A stretch of 64,000 nucleotides of DNA from Bacteroides cellulosilyticus (lineage in GTDB: Bacteria > Bacteroidota > Bacteroidia > Bacteroidales > Bacteroidaceae). The stretch spans positions 2,914,501 through 2,978,500 of the forward strand of contig NZ_CP081903.1 in the NCBI RefSeq assembly GCF_020091405.1, given 5' to 3'. The first letter of the stretch is position 1. Every line of letters begins with the position of its first letter. This document shows, piece after piece, positions 48,111 through 57,768 of the stretch. The position numbers were made by a program, and so were the translations under genes. Below the pieces are notes generated by a model, which had not been told where the DNA came from, ran no database searches, and worked only from the letters and a program-made list of their open reading frames with translations.

Positions 48111-51100
48111 GGCAATTGCTTTTTAAGTATATAGATGGTATTCGATGTATATTTATCGTTTCGGATAGTCTTTACTTCCATTCCACACTCCCGGGCTATG
48201 CTTTGAATTTGAGCTTCGGAGGTGAAGCAGAGCTCATCCGTAGTGCGATTGAACTTGACAACTTGGGTAGAGAGAACTTCCGTGAGGCGGGTTAGCCGAT
48301 GTTTATGGGTCTCAGCGGAATTTCCATCACGTACGATAATCATTCCTTCAGGACGAAGAAGATTGGCGCATCTCACTAGCAAGTCATGTTGATGTTCATA
48401 ACTCATGTAATGCAATACATCATTCAGGATGAAGACATCACTTTCCGGGAACTCATAAACCGATGCGTCAGCATGTTCAAAGCGAAGGTTTTCGCCACGA
48501 AGCCAGCCGTGTTGAGCTATAGCTATTTTATCTTCATCATAATCGATTCCTACTATTTGCCTTTCTTTGGATATCATAGACAGCATATAACACAGAGGAC
48601 CGAGACCACAACCGATATCCGTAATCTGTCCTTTCATCGGAATCAGTTGATTGAATAACTGGTAATTGTGTTCCATCTTTACTTTGATGCGGATGTACCA
48701 CTCGATGACAGGACTTTTATAGATATAGTTCAGTACCAATGCCTCATAAAATGCCGGATTCGCCGGTGTATTCTTTTCCAGGCAAATACGTGCATATTCT
48801 TCTTTCATGTAGGAAGAGATGCGCTTGGTACGTTCCTGATAGGTCGTTCCGAATGAATCATCGTTATAAAGTATGCGAGGCAATATTTTAGAGTAAATAA
48901 TGCCTTTGCGGACATAGAAAGGTTGTGCCTTGGCTATAATCTCTCCATTGCCGTATAGCAGAATAGGAATAATATCCAATTGCAGAGTTTTTGATAAATA
49001 GAAAGCACCTTTATGGAAACGTTTCATCTTGCCGTCATAGGTCCGGGTACCTTCGGGGAAAATGGCGATGGAGTATCCTTCTCTTACTTTTTCCCGCATC
49101 CGTTCCACACAAAGTTCATATCCTTCGTCTACATGGAAGAAACCTGCATATTGAATAATTTTTCCAAATACCGGGGAGTTCCATACCCAGTGATTGGTTA
49201 TCATGATAATCTTCGGGGAAAAAGATAATAACTCCAGGATATCAATGAAAGACTGATGGTTAGCTATTATGATAGCCGGTTTTTTGAATGTCTCATTGGT
49301 TACGTTGATGTGTTCTTTACGTACGAATGTTGCTACTGTCAATATACCTTTGCAAGTAATGTTGATAATCCGGCAAACAAGCTGTTGCTTATAACCGCGG
49401 CGTACCGGAATGAGGTATAATAAGAAAATGAAAATTCTCAGAATGATGCATCCTGTAACGAAGAGCATGAAAAGGATGATCGTGCGGAGTAAGCCTATCA
49501 AGGTATACGGGGGTAATCCCTTGGAAGCCGGTTTAGCAATAAAGAACTGGAAAATAATAGGTTGTATGGTATAGGCTACTAATACCACCGCTGCCATTCC
49601 AAGGATGGAAATCAGTGAAATGGATTGCAGGGCGGGATGTTTGGCAAATACTAAAGTTCCCATTCCCACAACGGCTGTGAATGCAGAGAAGAAAATAGCT
49701 GTCTTATGGGAATTCAAGATCGCTTTTCCTGTCCGGTATTTGTTTTGGAGTCCATCCATGATGAAGATACTGAAGTCGTCTCCGATACCGAAAATGAAAG
49801 TAGAGAGGATAATATTGATAATGTTGAATTCGATACCCAGAATCCCCATCAGGCCCAAAATAATGGTCCAGCTGATAAGCATAGGCAGGAAACTGATCAG
49901 GGTTAATTCTATACGCCCGTACGAAATCAATAGAGCCAGGAATATAAGGAATGAAGAAATATAAAGTATCAGGTAAAAGTCATTATTGATGGCAGAGACC
50001 CATTGATTAGTGAAATAACTCCGGTCGAAGACTACAACATCCGTATTATCCTTGAATTGTTGATAGACTTCTTCCTTATTATCATCAGTGATGCGTACCT
50101 GGGTAACGAGCATCGTGATGGAGTCAGCACTTGTTTGCCATTCGTTCAGTAGGGTAGTGGCAATGCTATTTGTATCGTCCTGATAATTATAGGGCTGGAA
50201 TGGGTGTTCTAACCATTGGTAAAATGCATTGAAACTACCTTCCCGGAAGTGATAGGTACGGGCGGCGTCTTCTATGTATTTGCGAATAGTTGGTATCTTT
50301 CCCGACTCTCCCCAATACTGGTTCCATTGTTCCAGACGCTTTTGCTGTTCTTCCGGTGAAATTAAGAATTGCTCGGCAGATGCATACGCTTTAATAAGTC
50401 CCTGCTCTTTAAAAGTGGATAAGTGCTGATTGGTATTTGCATAACTTTCGAGTGCTTCCGTCATGTTCTTACCTACGCTGACAAAAAGCACGGTTTTCTC
50501 TTGGGCATTGAAAAGATGCTCCAGTTTAGCCTCTGCCTGTTTCAAGTGTTGAGGCTCATAGTTGAGGCTCATCATGTCTTCGTTAAACTTTACTTTCTGT
50601 GAAGTAAACACGCTGATGAGTGTAATAATAACGATGCCGCCTACCAACCACTTGTTCTTTTCATAAGGATAGGCATTGATTTTTTCAATAAAGCGTAAGA
50701 CCCTGCCTTGCTTCACATCAGCTTGTCCTTTCAGGAAGTGCGGAAGATAAATGAGACAGAAAAGAGTAGTACCGATAAGCGCCAGGGAAGCAAACAAACC
50801 AAAATCGCGCAGTAGTTCGGAGGTGGTAAAAGTAAGTCCGAAGAATGCACCAATTGTAGTGAAACTGCCTACTGTAAGCGGATAAGTTATTTCTTTAATC
50901 AATTGCTGGACGGTAGAAACATGATTTTGATGAGCCAGCATGTGTATGGAGTAGCTCAGCGCAATACCCAGAATAGCCGATCCGGCACCTACGGCAATTG
51001 CAGAAATATATCCCTGAATAAAGTAGATCAGGCATAAAGCGAACAATCCCCCGAATAAAACGGGAGTGACAATGAGAGGGATTGATTTCTTGTGCTTAAA

Positions 51101-51964
51101 TACCAGCGAGATGAAAACAATGATAATCAGCAGTGCGATCGAAGAAGTAATAATGGTATCCTTTTTAATCTGCCGTGCATTATAGACACTGACAGAGGGA
51201 CCTCCAAAGTAAGATGCATGAATGGAAGGATACTCTTTCTGAACCTGTTGCAACTCATTTTCAAGTATTCGGATCAGATTTTCATTCTCACCGGTACTTC
51301 CTGTTCCGAATACCGGAGTCATAAACATCAACAATGTATTTCCATCCTTCGAAAAGATGTGTCCGTTGTTGATTTCATAATTGGTTTCCAACTGAAAATC
51401 CTGCAGATGCTTTAATACGTTATTCCCAAGTCCTAACGGGTCTCTTTGTATATAACTTCTCAATGCTATACCTGCGGGAGAAAGAAGGTTGGTATAGTTC
51501 TTTCGCATCATGGCTTCTATGCCTTCCTGCGTTAAGAGTGAGTCGAAGTGCTGATAGTCTTTTTCCGTCAGGAACAGCGGAAGATTTTCATAGACAAAAT
51601 CTGTTGCTGTTTCAATGGTTGTTTCATCTACTTCCGAAAAGATATCTTTAATCCAGGTTTGGTTAGACTCTTCTAATAAGTTTTGTTTCAGTTGGTCTCC
51701 GGCCTCTATCATTAAATCCGGAGTTACTGTAGAGTCGGCAGGAGAGATTAAGATGATAATCTTATCCTTTATTTTTAGGTTATCAAATACTTTGGTGATG
51801 CTCTGGCTGTTTTTCTTATCAGGAAAGAAACGGGTCACATTCTCTTCAAACCTGACTTGCCAGGCGAAGTACCCCATAAAAAGGACACAAACACAGAGTG
51901 ACAAGTAGAAGAGAACTTTGTGTCTTTGAAAATAATTATATAGTCTGATAAAGAACTGAGTCAT
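48107..51964 (-). CDS. Fusion of MMPL exporter, PlsC-type acyltransferase and methyltransferase
   Basis: 1,285 residues. Residues 1 to about 820 are an MMPL/RND transporter with two groups of membrane spans (first at about 18-36) and a large periplasmic loop each. Residues about 840-1060 are a 1-acylglycerol-phosphate acyltransferase domain with NHQSFID (H-x4-D, about 903) and FPEGTR (about 973). Residues about 1100-1285 are a class I SAM methyltransferase with ITDIGCGLGPLCYML (about 1118) and DVFILNDVLHYM. In aryl-polyene clusters the exporter (ApeM type) and acyltransferase are separate or differently fused, so three in one chain is notable. I see no frameshift at the joins. Confidence 0.9.
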   Translation of the reverse strand: MTQFFIRLYNYFQRHKVLFYLSLCVCVLFMGYFAWQVRFEENVTRFFPDKKNSQSITKVFDNLKIKDKIIILISPADSTVTPDLMIEAGDQLKQNLLEESNQTWIKDIFSEVDETTIETATDFVYENLPLFLTEKDYQHFDSLLTQEGIEAMMRKNYTNLLSPAGIALRSYIQRDPLGLGNNVLKHLQDFQLETNYEINNGHIFSKDGNTLLMFMTPVFGTGSTGENENLIRILENELQQVQKEYPSIHASYFGGPSVSVYNARQIKKDTIITSSIALLIIIVFISLVFKHKKSIPLIVTPVLFGGLFALCLIYFIQGYISAIAVGAGSAILGIALSYSIHMLAHQNHVSTVQQLIKEITYPLTVGSFTTIGAFFGLTFTTSELLRDFGLFASLALIGTTLFCLIYLPHFLKGQADVKQGRVLRFIEKINAYPYEKNKWLVGGIVIITLISVFTSQKVKFNEDMMSLNYEPQHLKQAEAKLEHLFNAQEKTVLFVSVGKNMTEALESYANTNQHLSTFKEQGLIKAYASAEQFLISPEEQQKRLEQWNQYWGESGKIPTIRKYIEDAARTYHFREGSFNAFYQWLEHPFQPYNYQDDTNSIATTLLNEWQTSADSITMLVTQVRITDDNKEEVYQQFKDNTDVVVFDRSYFTNQWVSAINNDFYLILYISSFLIFLALLISYGRIELTLISFLPMLISWTIILGLMGILGIEFNIINIILSTFIFGIGDDFSIFIMDGLQNKYRTGKAILNSHKTAIFFSAFTAVVGMGTLVFAKHPALQSISLISILGMAAVVLVAYTIQPIIFQFFIAKPASKGLPPYTLIGLLRTIILFMLFVTGCIILRIFIFLLYLIPVRRGYKQQLVCRIINITCKGILTVATFVRKEHINVTNETFKKPAIIIANHQSFIDILELLSFSPKIIMITNHWVWNSPVFGKIIQYAGFFHVDEGYELCVERMREKVREGYSIAIFPEGTRTYDGKMKRFHKGAFYLSKTLQLDIIPILLYGNGEIIAKAQPFYVRKGIIYSKILPRILYNDDSFGTTYQERTKRISSYMKEEYARICLEKNTPANPAFYEALVLNYIYKSPVIEWYIRIKVKMEHNYQLFNQLIPMKGQITDIGCGLGPLCYMLSMISKERQIVGIDYDEDKIAIAQHGWLRGENLRFEHADASVYEFPESDVFILNDVLHYMSYEHQHDLLVRCANLLRPEGMIIVRDGNSAETHKHRLTRLTEVLSTQVVKFNRTTDELCFTSEAQIQSIARECGMEVKTIRNDKYTSNTIYILKKQLP

Positions 51965-53151
51965 GTTGTTTTCGGCCTTCTGTATATAGTAAGCAGGCTG
52001 ATCGTTATAATACCTGCCAGTATACTACAAGCGGTTGCAAAGATAACACTTCCAATTAAATATTGCTCTAAAACCGATTTCACATTTTCAAATGAAATAT
52101 CGGTAAGATGAAGTTCAACCGGCCTGTTCAGGACTTTACATCCTGTCAGGTAACTGCCATATAACAGGAAAGGAATCATGGGAGGAATACTGATATTAGC
52201 TGCTACAATAGCTATTACTTTGTTGAGTTTAAGCACATGAGCCAAAAACAAAGTGGCAAGCATCTGGTATCCCCAAATCGGGACTATTCCCATAAATACA
52301 CCTAACATAATGGCATAGGTAATCTTCAGATTCGATTCTTCGGACTGTGTAATGTGAGTCCGGAAGAATTTCCGGCAATTACTCCAGGTTAGTTTCCGAA
52401 AGAAGTTACGCGGATAAATCCAGAGGAAAGTAATGAACACTAAGAAGGTATTCAATATGCTGATGCGAGTGAAATCCCGGAAAGGACGGAAGTGGGAGAC
52501 ACGTTCTTCCTGAGGCGGATAATAGACATGTATGGGTATATTGCGGACTGTAGTTCCTCCCCATACTGCAAAGACCAGTGCTTCAAGCTCAAATTCATAT
52601 TTAGCGGTATAGTAGAATCTCTGCACATTGATTTTATGTAGTGGATAGAGCCGGTAACCCGATTGGGTATCCTGAAGCTTTACTCCGGTTTCAAGTTTAA
52701 ACCAGAAGTTGGAGAATTTATTGGCAAAAGTATTCTTGCCCGGCATATTGTCCGAAGTCAGATTACGGGCGCCTACCAGCAACGTATCCGGTTCTTTTTC
52801 TATTTCTTCCATGAAAATAGGAATGTCCGAAGCAAAATGCTGTCCATCGGAATCTATAGTGATGGCATATCGGTAGCCGGCTGCTTTGGCCTGCTTCAAT
52901 CCGTTTTTCAAGGCAGTTCCTTTTCCTTTATTGGTAGGATGGGTGATGATATGCAGGTTCGGATAGTTTTCCAGAAGAGTAGGGGTGCTATCGGTAGAGC
53001 CGTCATTGACAACGATGATATCTTCTACATAGAAGAGTACATCTTCAATTACGGTAGTCAGCGTCTTTTCATTATTGTAGGTAGGTATAATAACTACAAT
53101 ACCAAGTTGCCTGGCTTTCTCATGCCATAGTTCCTCGCTACGTTCTTCCAT
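51961..53151 (-). CDS. Family 2 glycosyltransferase with DUF2062 membrane domain
   Basis: 396 residues. The GT2 domain (about 15-240) has VVIIPTYNNEKTL, VVNDGSTDSTP and TIDSDGQHF (the DxD-like metal site), and YRYAITIDSD. A DUF2062 domain with three membrane spans follows at about 270-390 (GVFMGIVPIWGYQML). It is expected in the inner membrane, adding a sugar or similar group to a lipid carrier or the acyl product. This matches the glycosyltransferase of aryl-polyene clusters (ApeJ-like part). It overlaps the exporter gene by 4 bases. Confidence 0.9.
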   Translation of the reverse strand: MEERSEELWHEKARQLGIVVIIPTYNNEKTLTTVIEDVLFYVEDIIVVNDGSTDSTPTLLENYPNLHIITHPTNKGKGTALKNGLKQAKAAGYRYAITIDSDGQHFASDIPIFMEEIEKEPDTLLVGARNLTSDNMPGKNTFANKFSNFWFKLETGVKLQDTQSGYRLYPLHKINVQRFYYTAKYEFELEALVFAVWGGTTVRNIPIHVYYPPQEERVSHFRPFRDFTRISILNTFLVFITFLWIYPRNFFRKLTWSNCRKFFRTHITQSEESNLKITYAIMLGVFMGIVPIWGYQMLATLFLAHVLKLNKVIAIVAANISIPPMIPFLLYGSYLTGCKVLNRPVELHLTDISFENVKSVLEQYLIGSVIFATACSILAGIITISLLTIYRRPKTT

Positions 53152-53153
53152 AT

Positions 53154-53531
53154 TTATTTGACGATTAGTTGTGCTTTTAATTTGATACAGATATCTTTTG
53201 AGGATGCTCCTTCAGCCAGAATCTGGAATGTATCCGTTTCGTTATTCTTGATAGTCAATGAGAGCTTTAATTCCGGTGTTTCATTCGGATTAATAACAGA
53301 AAGAAACTTGCATGAGGCTATTTGCTTGTATTGTAGGGGAGCTTGCTGTATTTTCTCTATGCACTCCTTTATTATTTGCAGCATACAAACGCCCGGAACT
53401 ACGGGCTGTTGTGGAAAGTGTCCGTTATAAATAGCATGTTGTGGGTTGAGCATGACTTGCACTACCCAGTCTGTTTCATTGATATGCTCAGAGTGCGTGA
53501 CTTTATAGAAATTGGAAAGAAGTTCAGCCAT
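53154..53531 (-). CDS. Hotdog-fold 3-hydroxyacyl-ACP dehydratase-like (ApeI type)
   Basis: 125 residues. The hotdog fold is shown by NPQHAIYNGHFPQQPVVPGVCMLQII, where HFPQQPVVPG is the FabZ-type active-site loop with the catalytic histidine. The acid residue of classic FabZ further on is not obvious. It is the short dehydratase of aryl-polyene pathways, working on carrier-bound 3-hydroxyacyl chains. The gap to the next gene is 2 bases. Confidence 0.82.
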   Translation of the reverse strand: MAELLSNFYKVTHSEHINETDWVVQVMLNPQHAIYNGHFPQQPVVPGVCMLQIIKECIEKIQQAPLQYKQIASCKFLSVINPNETPELKLSLTIKNNETDTFQILAEGASSKDICIKLKAQLIVK

Positions 53532-53532
53532 A

Positions 53533-54084
53533 TTAGTTTGGGTTTTCTTTTAATTTGTCCAACTGTATACTTAGTCGCAGCCAGGGATGTTTGATTTTTA
53601 TCTGTTCGGGATGTCCTGACGCGAACTCCGATAGATAGAATACTGATTTTCCAAATCCTCTGCCTGTGACTCTTTTTTCAAAGGTACCACTTTTCTTTTT
53701 GATGCGGATATTCTTTCCACTTAAAAATAGATTCCTGAAGTCTGTTTCCAGTAATAGCAGCATTTTCTTTTTCTTCATGGGCTCTATGCAGCTGTTGACG
53801 TGAAATTCATTTTCCCGGAGTGAAAAATCAAAAAGACTGAGGCCGAAGTAAGTAGATGCCAATATTCTTATTTCATTATCCGGCAATTTCCGTACAATTA
53901 ATAAACCGCTGAAGTGATGCTTCATGAAGTCTAACTGCATATTGTATTTTTGCGAATATTCTTCAGCGCAAATGATAGGTGTCACATAAGATGTGGCATC
54001 TCCGGCTATTGTTTTTGAGGAGCCGCAGGAAGTGAATAGATACAGAATAAAGATCAGATTAGCGAATAGAAAACTTTGTTTCAT
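53533..54084 (-). CDS. Lipoprotein of the biosynthetic operon (DUF3261-like)
   Basis: 183 residues with a lipoprotein signal (LYLFTSCGSSK, cysteine at about 20). The rest has IRILASTYFGLSLFDFSL and ends LRLSIQLDKLKENPN. Its place between LolA and a dehydratase matches the DUF3261 lipoprotein of aryl-polyene clusters; the sequence match itself is only weak to my eye. It would be an outer-membrane receiver for the exported product (inference). The start overlaps the LolA gene end by 26 bases. Confidence 0.68.
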   Translation of the reverse strand: MKQSFLFANLIFILYLFTSCGSSKTIAGDATSYVTPIICAEEYSQKYNMQLDFMKHHFSGLLIVRKLPDNEIRILASTYFGLSLFDFSLRENEFHVNSCIEPMKKKKMLLLLETDFRNLFLSGKNIRIKKKSGTFEKRVTGRGFGKSVFYLSEFASGHPEQIKIKHPWLRLSIQLDKLKENPN

Positions 54085-54724
54085 CTTTCAAAGCATTAAA
54101 TCTCTTGTTGTAAAACTCATATTCCGTATAATTGGTGGCTGTTTCGGAAAGACGTAATTTGTAAACCGACATATCTTTCTTATCCAGATATATCTCAATT
54201 TCCGAAATGTAGGCTTGTATGGCTTTATTGACCGGCTTAATCTTCACTATATAATAGGAATCATTTTCAAAATATTCCAGTTTGTAATCGGAAGACATTT
54301 TTGAGAGATCGCCTATCATGCAAGCTGTGAGCATATCTTGCATTTGATTCATCATCTTATTGGCGGTTAGGCTCATAACGCTCTTTTTACCGTCCGATAC
54401 AATTTTAAGCCGGGAGTCGTTTATCACTATTAGGTAGTTGACGGGTTGGGCGTATTCCATACGTATTTTGCCACTCTTTTGATAATAGAATTTTCCTTTG
54501 GAGGTTACCTTCTCATCCAGAATATCCAGGTACTTCACTTGTGTAAAGTCACTTTCAATGGACTGCATGGCTTGTGCTTCCTTTGCCAGACGGTTTTCAA
54601 AATCCTGGGTATGGATTAGCTTCTTCATTGTCTGGGCATGGGTATAGGAAATACCCAATATGATTGATAATATTATTAGTATGGTTCTCATAATGCTTTT
54701 ATAACATGCTGTCCAGACGGACAA
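54059..54724 (-). CDS. LolA-like outer-membrane lipid carrier protein
   Basis: 221 residues. The signal peptide (about 10-30, ending THAQT) is followed by the LolA-type fold: IESDFTQVKYLDIL, SKGKFYYQKSGKIRMEYAQP, VNDSRLKIVSDGKKSVM. It would carry a hydrophobic product across the periplasm, as ApeL is thought to do. It may start at MRTILIILSIILG (about residue 12) instead of the upstream methionine. It overlaps the deacetylase gene by 26 bases. Confidence 0.85.
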   Translation of the reverse strand: MSVWTACYKSIMRTILIILSIILGISYTHAQTMKKLIHTQDFENRLAKEAQAMQSIESDFTQVKYLDILDEKVTSKGKFYYQKSGKIRMEYAQPVNYLIVINDSRLKIVSDGKKSVMSLTANKMMNQMQDMLTACMIGDLSKMSSDYKLEYFENDSYYIVKIKPVNKAIQAYISEIEIYLDKKDMSVYKLRLSETATNYTEYEFYNKRFNALKDETKFSIR

Positions 54725-55367
54725 CTGTATATCCCTGTTCTTTAATTAAGTTAAGTATCTTTTTTAATAGCAGGTCACTGTCCGGCATCCGATCGTGTAG
54801 AAGGATGATAGAACCGGGGCGTAACCTTTTCTGAATACGCTTCAAAACTTTCTCTTTGGAAAGTTGCAGTGTATCGAGTGTTCTGATATTCCAGCCAACA
54901 GGAGTGTATCCCAATATGCGGACAGCTTTTGCTATAGTAGGATTCGTGACTCCAAACGGTGGGCGGAATAACTTGATTTTCTGCGAAGTTACTCGTTCTA
55001 ATGCAAACTGGCAAGCTTGCAAGTCTTTTTTCATCCTCGACAGGCTGTACAAGGGAAAATGATTAGTGTGGGTAAAAGAATGATTACCAATCAGATGTCC
55101 TTCGTAGATGATTTGTCGGATCAACTCTTCATTCTCTTGTATTTTGTGACCGATGCAGAAGAAACAAGCCGGTATTTGTTGTTCTTTGAGTACTTGCAAT
55201 ACTTTGGGAGTTTGTATCGGGTCCGGTCCATCATCAAAGGTGATAGCTACAATTTTATCTTCAGTCTGTTTCTTGCAAAATACCTTGAGATAGATGTTAG
55301 AACGGATGTTGCAAGATGCATAGACTAGAAAGATAATCAGTAATGTGATCAGGATTTCTACTATCAT
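54699..55367 (-). CDS. Polysaccharide deacetylase family protein (NodB domain)
   Basis: 222 residues. One N-terminal membrane segment (about 1-20) is followed by a NodB domain with AITFDDGPDP (catalytic Asp, metal Asp), HLIGNHSFTHTNH (two metal His) and FRPPFG; the last motif is IILLHDRMPDS. All ligands are present, so it is probably an active N- or O-deacetylase facing the periplasm. It is not a standard aryl-polyene gene and hints at a sugar on the product (inference). Confidence 0.85.
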   Translation of the reverse strand: MIVEILITLLIIFLVYASCNIRSNIYLKVFCKKQTEDKIVAITFDDGPDPIQTPKVLQVLKEQQIPACFFCIGHKIQENEELIRQIIYEGHLIGNHSFTHTNHFPLYSLSRMKKDLQACQFALERVTSQKIKLFRPPFGVTNPTIAKAVRILGYTPVGWNIRTLDTLQLSKEKVLKRIQKRLRPGSIILLHDRMPDSDLLLKKILNLIKEQGYTVVRLDSML

Positions 55368-56323
55368 TGTCTTTTCCGGATTAAAATAAGTGAATGGTTA
55401 ATGGAGTGATAATGATTATATATCAGAACTGTCTGTCCCGGATTTAGATTCTCTTCAAAAGTTTTAGCCACTTTCCATAAAGCAAAGGAAGATGCCGTAG
55501 GATATTCACCACATTCATTCTTAAAGGTAGTGCATGTTGCTGTGGGAAACAGGCTGTTTTCTAAATCAGTATACAGGGTATCTCCTTTCGGGTTTCCATT
55601 TTTACCGGTAACAAACCAATCGACTTGTCCGGCTGTTAATCGGTTGCTTTGCAAAAAGCGATGAATCTTTTCAGCTACTTCCTGTGTACTGTTCGCATGA
55701 ATAAAAGTTGATATACCGGCAAGTTCTGCTAATGTGGATTCGGTGATTTCTCGTCCCAGCAGGAAGAACTGAGCACCTTCGCCTGCTTGTATGCTCCTTA
55801 GCAGTCCCAGGCGTTGTTGTATAGTGTGACTGTTAGGGGTAATCTCATCAATAGCTCCTATAAGGACATTTTCATCACCTTCCCAGATTCTCATCATACC
55901 GTCCAATAGTGCACTTTCGAAACTTAATCCCCGGTGCACATACGTCATGTTGTAAGCATGTATCTGGCGGAGTAATGCTATTTGGGCTCCGATGGTGTTG
56001 AAGGTTGACTGGATAAAGGGTGTCGGATTCAGTAGTTGTTCTTCATTCTCAATGATTGTGTTCAGGAACTTCTCTGTATCTGCCAGGCATCCGAGTCCGG
56101 TTGCGGTGATGATCGCATGTACTTTTTCGGAAGGTAGGGTACTGATACATTCCAGTCCGCAGGCAACTCCCATTTTGATGATCCGGCTCATACGCCTCCG
56201 TAGTGTGGCATTTGTGATAATACTCTTGTAGTCCGGTTCGTTGGCGGATAAATAAGGGGATTCTCCGGAAACAGTATCCGCGTGAATAGAAGCAATATGA
56301 TTGATATAGACAGGTAGCATCAT
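55364..56323 (-). CDS. Ketosynthase-like protein lacking the active-site cysteine (chain-length factor candidate)
   Basis: 319 residues, shorter than a KS. Parts of a ketosynthase fold are visible (HAIITATGLGCLADTEKFL, QSTFNTIGAQIALLRQIHAYN, ENVLIGAIDEITPNSH), but around the expected nucleophile the sequence reads TYVHRGLSFESALLDG with no cysteine. It overlaps the true KS gene by 4 bases, so the two may form a KS-CLF pair setting polyene length. Activity on its own is unlikely. Confidence 0.75.
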   Translation of the reverse strand: MMLPVYINHIASIHADTVSGESPYLSANEPDYKSIITNATLRRRMSRIIKMGVACGLECISTLPSEKVHAIITATGLGCLADTEKFLNTIIENEEQLLNPTPFIQSTFNTIGAQIALLRQIHAYNMTYVHRGLSFESALLDGMMRIWEGDENVLIGAIDEITPNSHTIQQRLGLLRSIQAGEGAQFFLLGREITESTLAELAGISTFIHANSTQEVAEKIHRFLQSNRLTAGQVDWFVTGKNGNPKGDTLYTDLENSLFPTATCTTFKNECGEYPTASSFALWKVAKTFEENLNPGQTVLIYNHYHSINHSLILIRKRQ

Positions 56324-57510
56324 TTCTCTTTTAATGTGGAAAACAGGATCGAAGAATCATTTCCACCGAATCCAAAAGAATTCGATAGTACATTACGAAT
56401 GGGTAGTCCCTCGCGGAATGAGGTTTCGGGCATCAACTTGTTTTCTCCTATAGGTTCTTTGAAGTTCAGATTGGGATAGATGCAACCATGATATACGGAG
56501 AGAACAGAATAAACCGCTTCAATTCCTTCCGAAGCTCCTAATGTATGACCAATAAACGCTTTGACAGAACTGAACGGAGGAGTTTTATCACCAAAAATCC
56601 GCCGGATAGCAAGTCCTTCTGAAAGATCATTACTTGGAGTTCCTGTGCCATGTACATTGATATAATCAATCTCTTCGGGAGGGATTTCACTCTTAGCTAT
56701 GGCTTCTGTCATAGACCAGAATGGTCCGTTTCCTTCGGGTGAACTGCCGGTCTGATGAAAAGCTTCATTCACATTCGAATATCCGCTTAATAAGCAATAA
56801 GGCTCTTTCCGGAGTAATTTCTCTGATTGAAGGACAATATATCCGGCTCCTTCTCCTAAGTTGAGGCCTGCACGGGATGCGTCAAAAGGACGGCAGTGTT
56901 CCTTATCCAAAATCATAAGTGAGTTGAAGCCGTTGAGGGTAAACTTGCACAAGGCATCTGTACCTCCTACAATGGCAGTGTCCAGTTGACCGTTCCTGAT
57001 CATGCGGGCTCCTAACATGATAGCATTAGCTGCTGATGAACAGGCTGTACTGATAGTGGTTACAAAGTCATTTACTTTCAGATAATCCGCTATCATTTCA
57101 GTACTTGCACCGCAGTCATGAGAGATGACTTCCCGTAATCTTCCTTTTCTATTGTCCTTTTTAAAGGCATTGTAGAAATGTTCACTCAAATCCATACCGC
57201 CTACAGAGGTGGAAGAAATGAAACCTACACGCAAAGTATTCAAATCTAACCGGGCGTCATCGACTGCTTCCCGGGCAGCTAACATGCCTAATAAGGCTGT
57301 CCGGGAAAACGTTTTTTGTATATCTAAAGAGAGTAACCGTTTTAGTTCTTCATTACTGTATTTTACTTCTGATACGGGTACATTCAGTTCCGTTGGGAAA
57401 AGGGTTACTTTCCCCATACCATGCTGATGTTTCCTGAGTGAAGCTATATTTTCTGCAACACCCAGACCAATACCTGAAACAACACCTAAACCAGTTACAT
57501 ATATCTTCAT
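56320..57510 (-). CDS. Beta-ketoacyl-ACP synthase
   Basis: 396 residues with complete KS II features: VTTISTACSSAANAI (active-site cysteine about 164), NVHGTGTPSNDLSEGLAI (His about 300) and KAFIGHTLGASEGIE (His about 333), plus the C-terminal LSNSFGFGGNDSS. It condenses acyl chains on a carrier protein. It lies between the ACP gene (1 base overlap) and the chain-length-factor candidate (4 base overlap). Confidence 0.92.
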   Translation of the reverse strand: MKIYVTGLGVVSGIGLGVAENIASLRKHQHGMGKVTLFPTELNVPVSEVKYSNEELKRLLSLDIQKTFSRTALLGMLAAREAVDDARLDLNTLRVGFISSTSVGGMDLSEHFYNAFKKDNRKGRLREVISHDCGASTEMIADYLKVNDFVTTISTACSSAANAIMLGARMIRNGQLDTAIVGGTDALCKFTLNGFNSLMILDKEHCRPFDASRAGLNLGEGAGYIVLQSEKLLRKEPYCLLSGYSNVNEAFHQTGSSPEGNGPFWSMTEAIAKSEIPPEEIDYINVHGTGTPSNDLSEGLAIRRIFGDKTPPFSSVKAFIGHTLGASEGIEAVYSVLSVYHGCIYPNLNFKEPIGENKLMPETSFREGLPIRNVLSNSFGFGGNDSSILFSTLKEK

Positions 57511-57767
57511 TATTTTTGATTTTCAGAGATATAGTTAGCCAATGTACGTATTGAGTAGAAAATCTGTTTCCCTTCTGCAGGATTCTTTATTTTGATTCCA
57601 TAGTTACGCTCTAAAATAAGAATAATTTCAAGTGCGTCAATAGAATCAAGTCCTAAACCACCGTCACCAAACAGAGGCTCATTGGGATCAATCTCTTCGG
57701 GTGTGACTTCTTCAAGATTCAGTTCTTCTATTAATTCTCTTTTTAGTTTTTCTATTAATTCTTCCAT
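57510..57767 (-). CDS. Acyl carrier protein
   Basis: 85 residues. The phosphopantetheine serine lies in GLGLDSIDALEI (Ser about 42). The helical, acidic composition is typical. It starts 1 base after the previous stop and ends overlapping the KS start. One of two carrier proteins in the operon. Confidence 0.92.
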   Translation of the reverse strand: MEELIEKLKRELIEELNLEEVTPEEIDPNEPLFGDGGLGLDSIDALEIILILERNYGIKIKNPAEGKQIFYSIRTLANYISENQK

Positions 57768-57768
57768 A

